64,000 bases of DNA from Rubellimicrobium roseum. GTDB taxonomy: Bacteria; Pseudomonadota; Alphaproteobacteria; Rhodobacterales; Rhodobacteraceae. Below, piece by piece: positions 55,710-64,000 of the stretch. The stretch's first letter is position 1. The number at the start of each line of letters is the position of its first letter. Location: positions 36,858 through 100,857 of the forward strand of contig NZ_VDFV01000012.1 of assembly GCF_006152145.1 (NCBI RefSeq). Reading direction: 5' to 3'. Below the pieces are notes generated by a model. The model was not told the origin of the DNA, searched no databases, and was given only the letters and a program-made list of their open reading frames with translations. Both the position numbers and the translations under genes were made by a program.

Positions 55710-58010
55710 ATGCCCGACGACGGCAAAAGGGTCCCCGACGACGGCAAGGAGGCGCTCCGCCAGGCCGCGCTCGACTACCACCGGCTGCCCCGGCCCGGAA
55801 AGCTGGAGATCCGCGCGACCAAGCCGCTGGCCAACGGCCGCGACCTCGCCCGCGCCTATTCCCCCGGCGTGGCCGAAGCCTGCCTGGAGATCCGCGCCGA
55901 CCCGCAGACGGCCCGCGACTACACCGCGCGCGGCAATCTCGTGGCGGTGGTGTCGAACGGCACCGCCGTGCTGGGCCTGGGCAACATCGGGGCGCTCGCA
56001 TCCAAGCCGGTGATGGAGGGCAAGGCCGTCCTCTTCAAGAAGTTTGCCAACATCGACTGCTTCGACATCGAGCTGAACGAGTCCGACCCCGAGAAGCTCG
56101 CCGACATCGTCTGCGCCCTGGAGCCCACCTTCGGCGCGATCAACCTCGAAGACATCAAGGCCCCCGACTGCTTCACGGTCGAGCGGATCTGCCGCGAGCG
56201 GATGAACATCCCCGTCTTCCACGACGACCAGCACGGCACCGCCATCGTCGTCGGCGCCGCCACCACCAACGCCCTGCGGGTCCTAGGCAAGCGGTTCGAG
56301 GACATCAAGGTCGTCTCCACGGGCGGCGGCGCGGCCGGGATCGCCTGCCTCGACATGCTGCTCAAGCTGGGCGTCCGGCGCGAGAACGTCTGGCTCTGCG
56401 ACCTCCACGGCCTCGTCCACCACGGCCGCGAGGCCGACATGACGCCCCAGAAGGCCGCCTACGCCCAGGGCACCACGCCCGCGACGCTCCTGGACGTGAT
56501 CGGGGGCGCGGACATGTTCCTCGGACTGTCCGGCCCCGGCGTCCTCACCCCCGAGATGGTCGCCCGGATGACCGAGCGCCCGATCATCTTCGCCCTCGCC
56601 AACCCCACGCCCGAGATCCTGCCCGACCTCGCCCGCGAGGCCGCCCCCGGCGCTATCATCGCCACCGGCCGGTCGGACTTCCCCAACCAGGTCAACAACG
56701 TCCTCTGCTTCCCCTTCATCTTCCGCGGCGCGCTCGACGCGGGCGCGACCACGATCAACGACGAGATGAAGATCGCCTGCATCGAGGGCATCGCCGACCT
56801 CGCCCGCGCCACCACGAGCGCCGAGGCTGCCGCCGCCTACCACGGCGAGGAGATGACCTTCGGCCCTGACTACCTGATCCCCAAGCCCTTCGACCCGCGC
56901 CTCATGGGCGTCGTCGCCACCGCCGTGGCCCGCGCCGCCATGGAGACCGGCGTCGCCACCCGGCCCATCGCGGACCTCAAGGCCTACAAGGACCAGCTCG
57001 ACGGCTCGGTCTTCCGCTCGGCGCTCATCATGAAGCCGGTCTTCGAGGCCTCGCGCCACGCCGCCCGGCGGATCGTCTTCGCCGAAGGCGAGGACGAGCG
57101 GGTGCTGCGGACTGCCGCCGCCATGCTGGAAGAGACCGACGACAAGCCGATCCTGATCGGCCGCCCCGAGGTCATCGACGTCCGCTGCCGCCGCCTGGGC
57201 CTCCCCATCCGCCCCGACCGCGACTTCGAGCTGGTGAACCCCGAATCCGATGCCCGCTATCGCGACTACTGGGGCACCTACCACGAGCTGATGGCCCGGC
57301 GCGGCGTCACGCCCGAGGTGGCACGCACGACGATCCGCACCAACACCACCGCCATCGGCGCGATCATGGTCCATCGCGGCGAGGCCGAAAGCCTCATCTG
57401 CGGCACCTACGGCCAATTCCTCTGGCATCTCAACTACGTGCGCCAGATCCTCGCCCGCGACGGCCTGCGGCCCCAGGGCGCGCTGTCGCTGATGATTCTG
57501 GAGGACGGCCCGCTCTTCATCGCCGACACGCAGGTCCACCCGGACCCCACGCCCGAGCAGGTGGTCGAGGCCGCCATCGGGGCCGCCCGCCACGCCCGCC
57601 GCTTCGGCGTGACACCCAAGGTCGCGCTCTGCTCGCACAGCCAGTTCGGCAACCTCGACACCGCGTCCGGGATCAAGATGCGCGCGGCCATGGAGCTTCT
57701 GGACCGGCGCGAGCCCGAGTTCGCCTACGAGGGCGAGATGCATGTGGACGCCGCGCTCGACCCCGAGATCCGGGCCCGCCTCCTGCCCAACGGACGCCTG
57801 GACGGGGCTGCGAACATCCTGATCTTCGCGGGCACCGACGCGGCCTCGGGGGTGCGCAACATCCTCAAGGCCAAGGCCCGGGGGCTGGAGGTCGGGCCGA
57901 TTCTGATGGGCATGGGCAACCGGGCGCATATCGTGACGCCCGCGATCACCGCACGCGGCCTCCTCAACATGAGCGCCATCGCCGGCACGCCCGTCCAGCA
58001 CTACAGCTGA
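55710..58010 (+). CDS. maeB: NADP-dependent malic enzyme, MaeB type
   Basis: A 766-residue enzyme that oxidatively decarboxylates malate to pyruvate. The malic domain ([46 protein letters not shown] for NADP) is fused to a C-terminal phosphotransacetylase-like domain from about residue 440 ([14 protein letters not shown]), usually regulatory in this family. Length is normal. AGGGAGGGG precedes the ATG. A hairpin follows the stop. Confidence 0.94.
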   Translation: MPDDGKRVPDDGKEALRQAALDYHRLPRPGKLEIRATKPLANGRDLARAYSPGVAEACLEIRADPQTARDYTARGNLVAVVSNGTAVLGLGNIGALASKPVMEGKAVLFKKFANIDCFDIELNESDPEKLADIVCALEPTFGAINLEDIKAPDCFTVERICRERMNIPVFHDDQHGTAIVVGAATTNALRVLGKRFEDIKVVSTGGGAAGIACLDMLLKLGVRRENVWLCDLHGLVHHGREADMTPQKAAYAQGTTPATLLDVIGGADMFLGLSGPGVLTPEMVARMTERPIIFALANPTPEILPDLAREAAPGAIIATGRSDFPNQVNNVLCFPFIFRGALDAGATTINDEMKIACIEGIADLARATTSAEAAAAYHGEEMTFGPDYLIPKPFDPRLMGVVATAVARAAMETGVATRPIADLKAYKDQLDGSVFRSALIMKPVFEASRHAARRIVFAEGEDERVLRTAAAMLEETDDKPILIGRPEVIDVRCRRLGLPIRPDRDFELVNPESDARYRDYWGTYHELMARRGVTPEVARTTIRTNTTAIGAIMVHRGEAESLICGTYGQFLWHLNYVRQILARDGLRPQGALSLMILEDGPLFIADTQVHPDPTPEQVVEAAIGAARHARRFGVTPKVALCSHSQFGNLDTASGIKMRAAMELLDRREPEFAYEGEMHVDAALDPEIRARLLPNGRLDGAANILIFAGTDAASGVRNILKAKARGLEVGPILMGMGNRAHIVTPAITARGLLNMSAIAGTPVQHYS

Positions 58011-58018
58011 ACGGGCGG

Positions 58019-58036
58019 CACCGGCGGGAGCCGGTG
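58019..58036 (+). terminator. Hairpin after maeB
   Basis: CACCGGC and GCCGGTG, loop GGGA, 8 bases past the maeB stop; no T-tract. Likely a 3' stabiliser or weak terminator. Confidence 0.45.
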
Positions 58037-58196
58037 TAAGGTCATCGCTCTCCGTCCTTGGCAGGTCCCGGCCTCGTCCAGGCTTTGGCATGGTACGGGA
58101 CCGATGCAGCGCAAGCGGGGCGAGGCCTAGAACCCGGCTCTTGGGACGTCACAATCGGCCGCTGTCGTCCTGCGCGCCACCAAGATCCCAGAGCCC

Positions 58197-58520
58197 TCAG
58201 CCGCCGCGGGGCCCCCCGAGGATGAGCGCGGCGCCCGCCAGGACCAAGGCCCCGCCCGCAAGATCCCACCGATCAGGCCGCTGCCCCTCGACAGCCCAGA
58301 GCCAAAGGACGGATGCCGCGACATAGACGCCCCCATAGGCCGCGTAGGCGCGCCCTGCGAACGCCGCCTCGGACCGTGTGAGGAGCCAGGCGAAGCCGAG
58401 CAGCGCCAGCACGCCCGGTCCCAGCCACAGCGCCGAGGCCCCGCCCCGCGCCCAGGCCCAGACCGCGAAGCAGCCCGCGATCTCCAAGAGCGCCGCGGCC
58501 GCGTAGACCGCCAGCGTCAC
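58197..58520 (-). CDS. ynfA: YnfA/UPF0060 membrane protein
   Basis: A 107-residue protein with four helices: [20 protein letters not shown] is the family hallmark, and [22 protein letters not shown] the third helix. UPF0060 proteins are related to small multidrug carriers, but transport is unproven for most. Its start overlaps the nadK stop by 4 bases. Confidence 0.92.
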   Translation of the reverse strand: MTLAVYAAAALLEIAGCFAVWAWARGGASALWLGPGVLALLGFAWLLTRSEAAFAGRAYAAYGGVYVAASVLWLWAVEGQRPDRWDLAGGALVLAGAALILGGPRGG

Positions 58521-59281
58521 GCGAACTGCTCGCGGATCAGCCGCTCGTCGAGGCCATGGCCAGGATCGAACAGGAGATGGTGCCGCACGGCGGGTTCGGA
58601 GGCGACCTCGACCCAGGCCACGTCGCGCACGGGGCGCGAGTCGGCGTCGGCGCGCACGGGTCGCTTCGCGGCCTCGATCACCTCGAAGCGGACCACGGCA
58701 TCCTTGGGCACCAGCGCGCCGCGCCAGCGGCGAGGGCGAAAGGGAGCGATGGCCGTCAGCGCCAGGACCTCGGCCCCGATGGGCAGGATCGGCCCATGCG
58801 CCGAGTAGTTGTAGGCCGTCGATCCCGCCGGCGTCGCCACCAGGGCGCCGTCGCAGACCAGTTCTTCCATCCGCACCTTGCCGTCGACGGATACGCGCAG
58901 CTTCGCGGCCTGCGGCCCGGCACGCAGAAGCGAGACCTCATTGATGGCGAGCGCTTCCTGCACCTCGCCGGAGAGCGGCGCCGCCCGCATCCGCAGCGGA
59001 TTGACGACCGCATGTTCGGCGCGGGCCAGCCGCGCGGGTAGGTCCCCCTCGCGATAGGCGTTCATCAGGAAGCCCACGGTGCCACGGTTCATGCCATAGA
59101 CCGGGATCTCCCGCCCCTCCACCGCGTGGAGGGTCTGGAGCATGAAGCCGTCGCCGCCCAAGGCCACGATGACCTCGGCCGCTTCCAGCGGGACGTCGCC
59201 GTAGCGGGTCGACAGTCGCTCACGCGCGTCCCGCGCCATGGGGGCGTCGCTCGCCAGGAAGCAGATGCGAAGCGCGGTCAT
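58517..59281 (-). CDS. nadK: NAD kinase
   Basis: A 254-residue kinase that phosphorylates NAD to NADP in the cytosol. The key GGDG is in [14 protein letters not shown], and [11 protein letters not shown] and [19 protein letters not shown] form the substrate site. Length matches the short alphaproteobacterial group. The start [14 protein letters not shown] at 59281 gives the usual N-terminus. Coupled to ynfA; divergent from glyA. Confidence 0.94.
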   Translation of the reverse strand: MTALRICFLASDAPMARDARERLSTRYGDVPLEAAEVIVALGGDGFMLQTLHAVEGREIPVYGMNRGTVGFLMNAYREGDLPARLARAEHAVVNPLRMRAAPLSGEVQEALAINEVSLLRAGPQAAKLRVSVDGKVRMEELVCDGALVATPAGSTAYNYSAHGPILPIGAEVLALTAIAPFRPRRWRGALVPKDAVVRFEVIEAAKRPVRADADSRPVRDVAWVEVASEPAVRHHLLFDPGHGLDERLIREQFA

Positions 59282-59446
59282 GCGCCGGACGGGCCCCCGT
59301 AGGTTTCCTCGGGGTTGTCCGCCGGCACGATCGGAAAGGCAAGCACCCGATCGGCGGCGTCTCCGGGCCCTCGCGCGTCGTTTTGCGCCTCGCACCGAAG
59401 GAGATGCGGAGCTAAGGAGGCGGCAACCCGCCCGAAAGGATGCTTG

Positions 59447-60730
59447 ATGCTGGACCAAGGCTTCTTCGACACCTCCCTCGCCGCCCGCGACCCCGAGATC
59501 GCTGCCGCCATCGCGCAGGAGCTTGGCCGCCAGCGCCACGAGATCGAACTCATCGCTTCCGAGAACATCGTGAGCCGCGCCGTGCTGGAGGCGCAGGGCT
59601 CGGTGATGACCAACAAGTACGCCGAGGGCTATCCGGGCAAGCGCTACTACGGCGGCTGCCAGTTCGTGGACATCGCGGAGACCCTCGCCATCGAGCGGGC
59701 GAAGCGGCTCTTTGGCTGTGGCTTCGCCAACGTGCAGCCCAACTCCGGGTCGCAGGCGAACCAGGGCGTCTACACCGCGCTCCTACAGCCCGGCGACACG
59801 ATCCTGGGCATGAGCCTCGATGCGGGCGGCCACCTGACCCACGGCGCCAAGCCCAACCAGTCGGGCAAGTGGTTCAACGCCGTCCAGTACGGCGTCCGGC
59901 GGCAGGACTCGCTCCTCGACTACGACCAGGTCGCGCAACTCGCCGAGCAGCACCGCCCGAAGGCCATCATCGCCGGCGGCTCGGCCATTCCCCGCGTTAT
60001 CGACTTCGCCCGGATGCGCGAGATCGCCGACAGCGTCGGTGCCTACCTGATCGTGGACATGGCCCACTTCGCGGGCCTTGTGGCGGCGGGGCTCTATCCC
60101 TCGCCCTTCCCGCACGCCCATGTGGCCACGACGACCACGCACAAGACGCTGCGCGGCCCGCGCGGCGGCATGATCCTCACCAACGACGAGGACATTGCCA
60201 AGAAGGTCAACGCCGCCATCTTCCCCGGCATCCAGGGCGGGCCGCTGATGCACGTCATCGCCGCCAAGGCGGTGGCCTTCGGCGAGGCGCTGGAGCCCTC
60301 GTTCAAGGACTACCAGCGGCAGGTCGTGACCAACGCCCAGGCTCTCGCCGACGAGCTGATGAAGGGCGGTCTCGACATCGTCACGGGCGGGACCGACACG
60401 CACCTGATGCTGGTGGACCTGCGGCCCAAGGGCGTGAAGGGTAACGCCACCGAGCAGGCTCTGGGCCGCGCGCACATCACCTGCAACAAGAACGGCGTGC
60501 CCTTCGACCCCGAGAAGCCCACCGTGACCTCGGGCGTCCGCCTGGGCAGCCCCGCCGCCACCACGCGCGGCTTCGGCGAGGCGGAGTTCCGTCAGGTCGG
60601 GAGCTGGATCATCGAGGTGGTCGATGGCCTCAAGGCCACGGACGGCCAAGGCGATCCGACCGTCGAGGCCAAGGTGAAGGCCGAGGTCGAGGCGCTCTGC
60701 CAGCGCTTCCCGATCTATCCCGGCCTTTGA
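59447..60730 (+). CDS. glyA: Serine hydroxymethyltransferase
   Basis: A 427-residue PLP enzyme interconverting serine and glycine with tetrahydrofolate, the main source of one-carbon units. The PLP lysine is Lys233 in [27 protein letters not shown] and [11 protein letters not shown] are conserved. AAGGA precedes the ATG at 59447. Standard length. A strong 12-bp hairpin follows the stop. Confidence 0.96.
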   Translation: MLDQGFFDTSLAARDPEIAAAIAQELGRQRHEIELIASENIVSRAVLEAQGSVMTNKYAEGYPGKRYYGGCQFVDIAETLAIERAKRLFGCGFANVQPNSGSQANQGVYTALLQPGDTILGMSLDAGGHLTHGAKPNQSGKWFNAVQYGVRRQDSLLDYDQVAQLAEQHRPKAIIAGGSAIPRVIDFARMREIADSVGAYLIVDMAHFAGLVAAGLYPSPFPHAHVATTTTHKTLRGPRGGMILTNDEDIAKKVNAAIFPGIQGGPLMHVIAAKAVAFGEALEPSFKDYQRQVVTNAQALADELMKGGLDIVTGGTDTHLMLVDLRPKGVKGNATEQALGRAHITCNKNGVPFDPEKPTVTSGVRLGSPAATTRGFGEAEFRQVGSWIIEVVDGLKATDGQGDPTVEAKVKAEVEALCQRFPIYPGL

Positions 60731-60738
60731 GCCCGTCC

Positions 60739-60771
60739 GTCCGGCGCCACCCTGCGGGCGTGGCGCCGGAC
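60739..60771 (+). terminator. 12-bp hairpin after glyA
   Basis: GTCCGGCGCCAC and GTGGCGCCGGAC, a perfect stem, loop of 9 bases, starting 8 bases past the glyA stop. No T-tract follows, so the mechanism is uncertain. Confidence 0.6.
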
Positions 60772-60811
60772 CCCCTGGAGCCGGCCCCCGGTCCGGGCTA
60801 GAGCAACGCTC

Positions 60812-61573
60812 ATGCTGAACGTCGTCCGCCACGGCTCCCCCACCGACCACCCTACCCTGCTCATCGCCCACGGCCTGTTCGGGTCGGCACGGAACTGGGG
60901 CGTGATCGCGAGACGGCTGTCCGACAGCCGCGAGGTGCTGGCCGTGGACATGCGGAACCACGGGCAGAGCTTCCACCATCCGTCGCACGACTACCCGGCC
61001 ATGGCCGCGGATCTGGCCGAGGTCATCGAGGCGCAGGGCGCGCCCGTGGACGTGATGGGCCATTCCATGGGTGGCAAGGCGGCGATGGTGCTGGCGCTGA
61101 CGCGGCCGGAGCTGGTGCGGAAGCTCGTGGTGCTCGATATCGCGCCGGTCGCCTACGGGCACACGCAGCAGCCGCAGATCGAGGCGATGCGGCGGGTGGA
61201 TCTCGCCAATGTCACGTCGCGGAGCGAAGCGGAGGCGCAGATGAGCGCCGATCCGGCCATCGCGCCCTTCCTGCTCCAGAGCCTCGACCTGTCGGAGCGA
61301 CGCTGGCGGCTCAACCTCGATGCGTTGGAGGCGGCGATGGACGCCGTGATCGGCTTCCCCGAGGTCGAGGGCGCGTTCCCTGGCCCCACGCTGTTCCTGT
61401 CGGGCGAGGAGTCGTCCTATGTCCTGCCGGAGCACCGGGCGCGCATCAAGGCGCTGTTCCCGGCCGCCCGCTTCGCGCGGGTGAAGGGCGCGGGGCACTG
61501 GGTCCACGCCGACCGTCCCCGAGAGGTGGAGGCGGCCGTGCGGGTGTTCCTCGACGCCGGATCGGACGCCTAG
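60812..61573 (+). CDS. Alpha/beta-fold hydrolase (YbfF-like esterase)
   Basis: A 253-residue cytoplasmic hydrolase. The oxyanion loop is IAHGLFGSARNWG, the nucleophile Ser85 lies in GHSMGGK, the acid is probably Asp near 116 or 199, and the His is in GAGHWVHAD. It resembles YbfF-type acyl-CoA/ester hydrolases. Its stop shares CTAG with the convergent gene. Substrate unknown. Confidence 0.9.
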   Translation: MLNVVRHGSPTDHPTLLIAHGLFGSARNWGVIARRLSDSREVLAVDMRNHGQSFHHPSHDYPAMAADLAEVIEAQGAPVDVMGHSMGGKAAMVLALTRPELVRKLVVLDIAPVAYGHTQQPQIEAMRRVDLANVTSRSEAEAQMSADPAIAPFLLQSLDLSERRWRLNLDALEAAMDAVIGFPEVEGAFPGPTLFLSGEESSYVLPEHRARIKALFPAARFARVKGAGHWVHADRPREVEAAVRVFLDAGSDA

Positions 61574-62070
61574 CGGAGGCTGACCTCGGCCACGTTGTCC
61601 TGGTAGTCCTTCTTGGGATCGCGGCCCAGGATCGACAGGAAGCCCGCGACCAGCGAGGAGCCGTCCTTCCAGACCTTGGCGTGGCTCACGTCCATGCGCA
61701 GCAGTGCCAGCTTGGGGTCGTCCTTGCCGTGCTCGTACCAGGCGGCGGCGTAGGGGTTCCAGAGCTTGTCGATCATCGCCCGGTTGTTGTCGACCGCGAG
61801 CTGGCCCGAGACGGTGGCCCAGACGTCGTGCCCCTTGGAGACGAAATGGAAGCTCGCGTCCTTGGAGCCCTGCCCCAGATGTTCCACGAGATCGGATTCG
61901 GTGTTCCCGAAGAACCAGATCGGCCCGTGGTCGTCGTCGTCCGCGAGCTGGGCGGTCATGGGGCGGGACTCGATCTCGGACCCCAGGCCCAGCATCACGG
62001 TCATGTCCTTGCGCAGCGCGGCCCAGAATCGGGCCTCGATCTCGGCGTCCTTCTTGGGATCGTCGGTCAT
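61570..62070 (-). CDS. Pyridoxamine 5'-phosphate oxidase-family general stress protein
   Basis: A 166-residue split-barrel protein. RPMTAQLADDDDHGPIWFFGNTESDLVEH and FHFVSKGHDVWATVSGQLAVD form the FMN-binding-like barrel, and WNPYAAAWYEHGKDDPKLALLRMDV is characteristic of the general-stress-protein-26 group. Likely flavin-binding, with no proven reaction. A well-spaced GGGAGA precedes the ATG. Confidence 0.88.
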   Translation of the reverse strand: MTDDPKKDAEIEARFWAALRKDMTVMLGLGSEIESRPMTAQLADDDDHGPIWFFGNTESDLVEHLGQGSKDASFHFVSKGHDVWATVSGQLAVDNNRAMIDKLWNPYAAAWYEHGKDDPKLALLRMDVSHAKVWKDGSSLVAGFLSILGRDPKKDYQDNVAEVSLR

Positions 62071-62238
62071 GTGGGCATCTCCCTTCGATGTCGGCGAAGC
62101 AACGGAGGGACGCGTGGGCGGGTTCCGTCCGGCGGCTCGGTTCGGTCATGGGCGCGATCCTCCTTTCTGCGCCCGTCGCGTGGGGGCCCTGCTCCGAGGA
62201 CATCCCGGAGCGCATGAGGGAAGGATCGCCGCCAAAGG

Positions 62239-62291
62239 TTAACAAATGGTAGGACCACCGAACGGTCCTCCCCCGATTCGCGCAACACCCG
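62239..62291 (+). repeat. 53-base intergenic element, copy C
   Basis: GTTAAC, 10 variable bases, ACCACCGAACGGT, CCTCCCCCGATTCGCGCAACACCC. The gapless third copy of the family, in the 297-base divergent spacer between the PNPOx-like gene and the DUF3592 gene, 76 bases before the latter. It contains ACCG-AA-CGGT and a GATTC methylation-type site shared with copy B. Confidence 0.8.
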
Positions 62292-62367
62292 CCGGGTATG
62301 GCATTCCCGACTGGGGCCGCGCGCCCGGACGTGGCATCCCCCTGTCATCGTCCACGGAGGATTTCCA

Positions 62368-62856
62368 ATGATCGTCGATTACTTGAAGAAGGGCGGTTTC
62401 GCCGCCCTGATGCTGGCCACCGTTGCCTTGGGCGGGGCCACGCTCTGGACCGACGCGGGCGCGACGGAGCGGGCGCTCGACGACCACGGGGTGACGACCC
62501 GCGCCTATGTCGTGCAGAGGCAGCCCGCCGCCGAGGGCACGGAGGCCCTGCCCCGCGTGACCTATCTCTACCGCTCCGGTCCCGTGGACGGCGCGCAGAG
62601 GACGCACCGCATCGCGCACGAGGTGCCGCAGGCCGTCTATGACGAGGCCCGCGTGGGCGAGCGCGTCGAGATCCGCTACCTGCCCGAAAGCCCTGCCATC
62701 GCCGAGGTCCATGCGGGCGAGTTCACGGACGGGCGGACGTCGCTGGACGTGATGGCGCTGGTGGCGGCGCTGGTGGCGGCGCTGGCCGCGGCGGGCGTCG
62801 CGGTCGGCGGGCTGGGACTGGCGCGGCGGCCGGGGGTGGTGGCGCGGGCGGCCTGA
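62368..62856 (+). CDS. DUF3592 membrane protein
   Basis: A 162-residue protein: a membrane helix at residues 10-28, a soluble beta domain (VTTRAYVVQRQPA, VTYLYRSGPVDG, VGERVEIRYLPESPAIAEV) typical of DUF3592, and a second helix at 128-150. The family has no known function. The ATG follows GGAGG. A good terminator lies 25 bases past the stop. Confidence 0.86.
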   Translation: MIVDYLKKGGFAALMLATVALGGATLWTDAGATERALDDHGVTTRAYVVQRQPAAEGTEALPRVTYLYRSGPVDGAQRTHRIAHEVPQAVYDEARVGERVEIRYLPESPAIAEVHAGEFTDGRTSLDVMALVAALVAALAAAGVAVGGLGLARRPGVVARAA

Positions 62857-62880
62857 AGAGATAACGGGACGGAATGAGAG

Positions 62881-62910
62881 CGGCGCGGTCCGAGTAGGCC
62901 GCGCCGTTTT
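62881..62910 (+). terminator. Intrinsic terminator after the DUF3592 gene
   Basis: CGGCGCGG and CCGCGCCG, perfect 8-bp stem with a 10-base loop, followed by TTTT. It ends 2 bases before the stop codon of the first low-GC gene, so it marks the exact border of the foreign-looking segment. Confidence 0.85.
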
Positions 62911-62911
62911 G

Positions 62912-63340
62912 CTAATCGTCTGCTGCGATGTTCGAGTAGTCTAAGCCATAATTAACAGCGATAGCTGCTAATCTACGCGCCTTTTTCCTTCTCTGACTGA
63001 CACCATGGGGGCTGAAGTCGGCAAGAGAGTGAGCTACGTTATCATCGCTAGGATCCGTACTGCATTGTATTTCTTCATTTACGAAATCACTTGCATGCAC
63101 ACCACAAACGCCGCTAGATTGCTCTCCACCCTTCACATATCGATCATAGGTCTCTTTAGGAGTCGACAGCTTTGCCCTATCGACACTCAACTTGAAGTTA
63201 TGCTCCTCGGAAGGGAAGAACGCAAGACTATTGATTTTTCCGTTATGATAGTCTGTATGGTGCAGCGCCTTAAGAAGGCGCTCCTCGCCATCAATCGGCT
63301 CGTTGGGAAGAATGTTGTAGACCGCTTTAGTCAATTTCAC
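62912..63340 (-). CDS. Low-GC hypothetical protein, second gene of a two-gene module
   Basis: A 142-residue soluble protein starting at GTG (KLTKAVYNILPNEPIDGEER), which overlaps the upstream stop as GTGA. Notable segments are LKALHHTDYHNGKINSLAFF, FKLSVDRAKLSTPKETYDRY, and a C-terminal AHSLADFSPHGVSQRRKKARRLA. The shape recalls a widespread uncharacterised family in which LSVDR and a terminal Asp-Phe-Ser plus basic helix are conserved (from memory). GC by eye is near 45%. No function can be assigned. Confidence 0.75.
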   Translation of the reverse strand: MKLTKAVYNILPNEPIDGEERLLKALHHTDYHNGKINSLAFFPSEEHNFKLSVDRAKLSTPKETYDRYVKGGEQSSGVCGVHASDFVNEEIQCSTDPSDDNVAHSLADFSPHGVSQRRKKARRLAAIAVNYGLDYSNIAADD

Positions 63341-63960
63341 ACCACTCCCTTCACAAAGTCATCAAGGTCAACTAAATGCGACAATAGTTTCGGCGATAAT
63401 CCGAAGAATATCTGCGACCTAGGATCGCCGTCCGAGTCATCGAATGCCTCAAGCATAATTGATCTCGCAGTAATCATTATCACCGCCTCGATGTTGCCGC
63501 GAGTTATCTCAATATTTAGGCCGCCCTCCAGCGTAGGAAAAACAGCCGCGTCAGAGTAGATTGCAGTTACAAATCCACCCAGATCTCTTGCAAAGTGCAC
63601 AGCTTGGGCCTGGATGGCGACGCCTTTACAATTCCTCCAGCCATCTTTTAGACAGGACAACTGCTCTATTCTGTTCGTGTATATGTCATGGTCCCGAGTT
63701 TCTTGTAGAACTGTGATACTCCGCCCTGTCTCCACAGAAATAATGGAGCCGGAAGGCGAAGTTTTTGCATGCACATCGAAGTTTACAAACTTATTGAGAG
63801 CGCCGCGAAAGTCGCGCCGAAGAACGCTGCGCTCGACGGGGTAGCTGAAAGTTCCATGTTCCGAAAGTATTCTGACCTTTTCAGATGCATCATCGATTGC
63901 CCTTACAATACCGATACCTTGGATGTCCTTAGGCTCAGGACCTGTAAGCGCTCTGGCGTT
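63337..63960 (-). CDS. Low-GC hypothetical protein, first gene of the module; 5' end uncertain
   Basis: The frame stays open from 63960 to the stop at 63337 (207 codons), but the only common start is GTG at 63774, without an RBS, which would discard a protein-like N-terminal part (IVRAIDDASEKVRILSEHG, VERSVLRRDFRGALN). A TGA at 63961-63963 lies in frame, with an ATG seven codons above it (63981). So the gene may have a nonsense codon or lost start. The C-terminal half has LSCLKDGWRNCKG and VFPTLEGGLNIEI, like a known pair family. Function unknown. Confidence 0.65.
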   Translation of the reverse strand, partial: NARALTGPEPKDIQGIGIVRAIDDASEKVRILSEHGTFSYPVERSVLRRDFRGALNKFVNFDVHAKTSPSGSIISVETGRSITVLQETRDHDIYTNRIEQLSCLKDGWRNCKGVAIQAQAVHFARDLGGFVTAIYSDAAVFPTLEGGLNIEITRGNIEAVIMITARSIMLEAFDDSDGDPRSQIFFGLSPKLLSHLVDLDDFVKGVV

Positions 63961-64000
63961 TCAGCGGCTTAGCTGATTCATCCGGCCCGACTTCGGAGGG

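Overview
The window reads as chromosome from a very GC-rich alphaproteobacterium, most likely of the Rhodobacteraceae/Paracoccaceae line (Rubellimicrobium-like). The evidence is the roughly 70% GC coding style with GTG starts and GTGA/ATGA overlaps, a short prolyl-tRNA synthetase near lolC-lolD, the AI-2E/hdaA/ppk/ppx run, a 510-residue PccB next to a DUF6497-type gene, and a candidate CtrA box. I found no rRNA, tRNA, CRISPR array, transposase or prophage. The last kilobase is clearly different: sampled lines are 43-55% GC and look foreign.

Layout. 1-6300: the tail of a coiled-coil gene, a lipoprotein cytochrome c, lolD, lolC, a DUF5872-like gene, a ThuA-like gene, proS and a small membrane protein. 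6420-8910: three related cupins and a LysR regulator. 9090-14710: AI-2E transporter, hdaA, ppk, ppx. 14875-18855: a periplasmic protein, an EEP-family hydrolase, TerB-DnaJ, GNAT and glyoxalase-like genes, and a DUF4174 protein. 18930-24270: small envelope proteins, pccB, DMT and MFS transporters, and a nuclease. 24400-27320: SDR, zinc alcohol dehydrogenase and SRPBCC genes. 27560-33390: a glycosyltransferase/UDP-galactopyranose mutase fusion divergent from an Mfd-type translocase. 33445-36126: SDR, erythromycin esterase-like protein and ThpR. 36123-45104: a glycan cluster with UDP-xylose synthase-like, MDR, two epimerase, one GT4 and three CgeB-like genes, the last six in a tightly overlapping operon. 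45137-50837: K+ channel, ZIP transporter, DUF1003, a GH2 hydrolase and map. 50908-55620: a GMC oxidoreductase operon, an RHH protein and a VOC-bicupin protein. 55710-62856: maeB, ynfA, nadK, glyA, a hydrolase, a PNPOx-like protein and DUF3592. 62911-63963: a low-GC two-gene module of unknown function.

How parts work together. Polyphosphate synthesis and degradation (ppk/ppx) sit with the replication regulator hdaA. The glycan genes supply nucleotide sugars (a UDP-GlcA decarboxylase-type enzyme, epimerases, UDP-Galp mutase) and transferases, suggesting a surface polysaccharide or glycolipid. Several general stress genes lie around them.

Most notable observations: (i) a 53-base intergenic element present in three gapless copies (14799, 54102 on minus, 62239); (ii) the low-GC two-gene module at the right edge, whose first gene has an in-frame stop near its 5' end; (iii) a LysR/cupin cluster closed by a 19-bp inverted repeat formed by matching C-terminal codons; (iv) clean candidate operators, including a TTAA-N7-TTAA box and a GTAGTAG-N4-CTACTAC palindrome.
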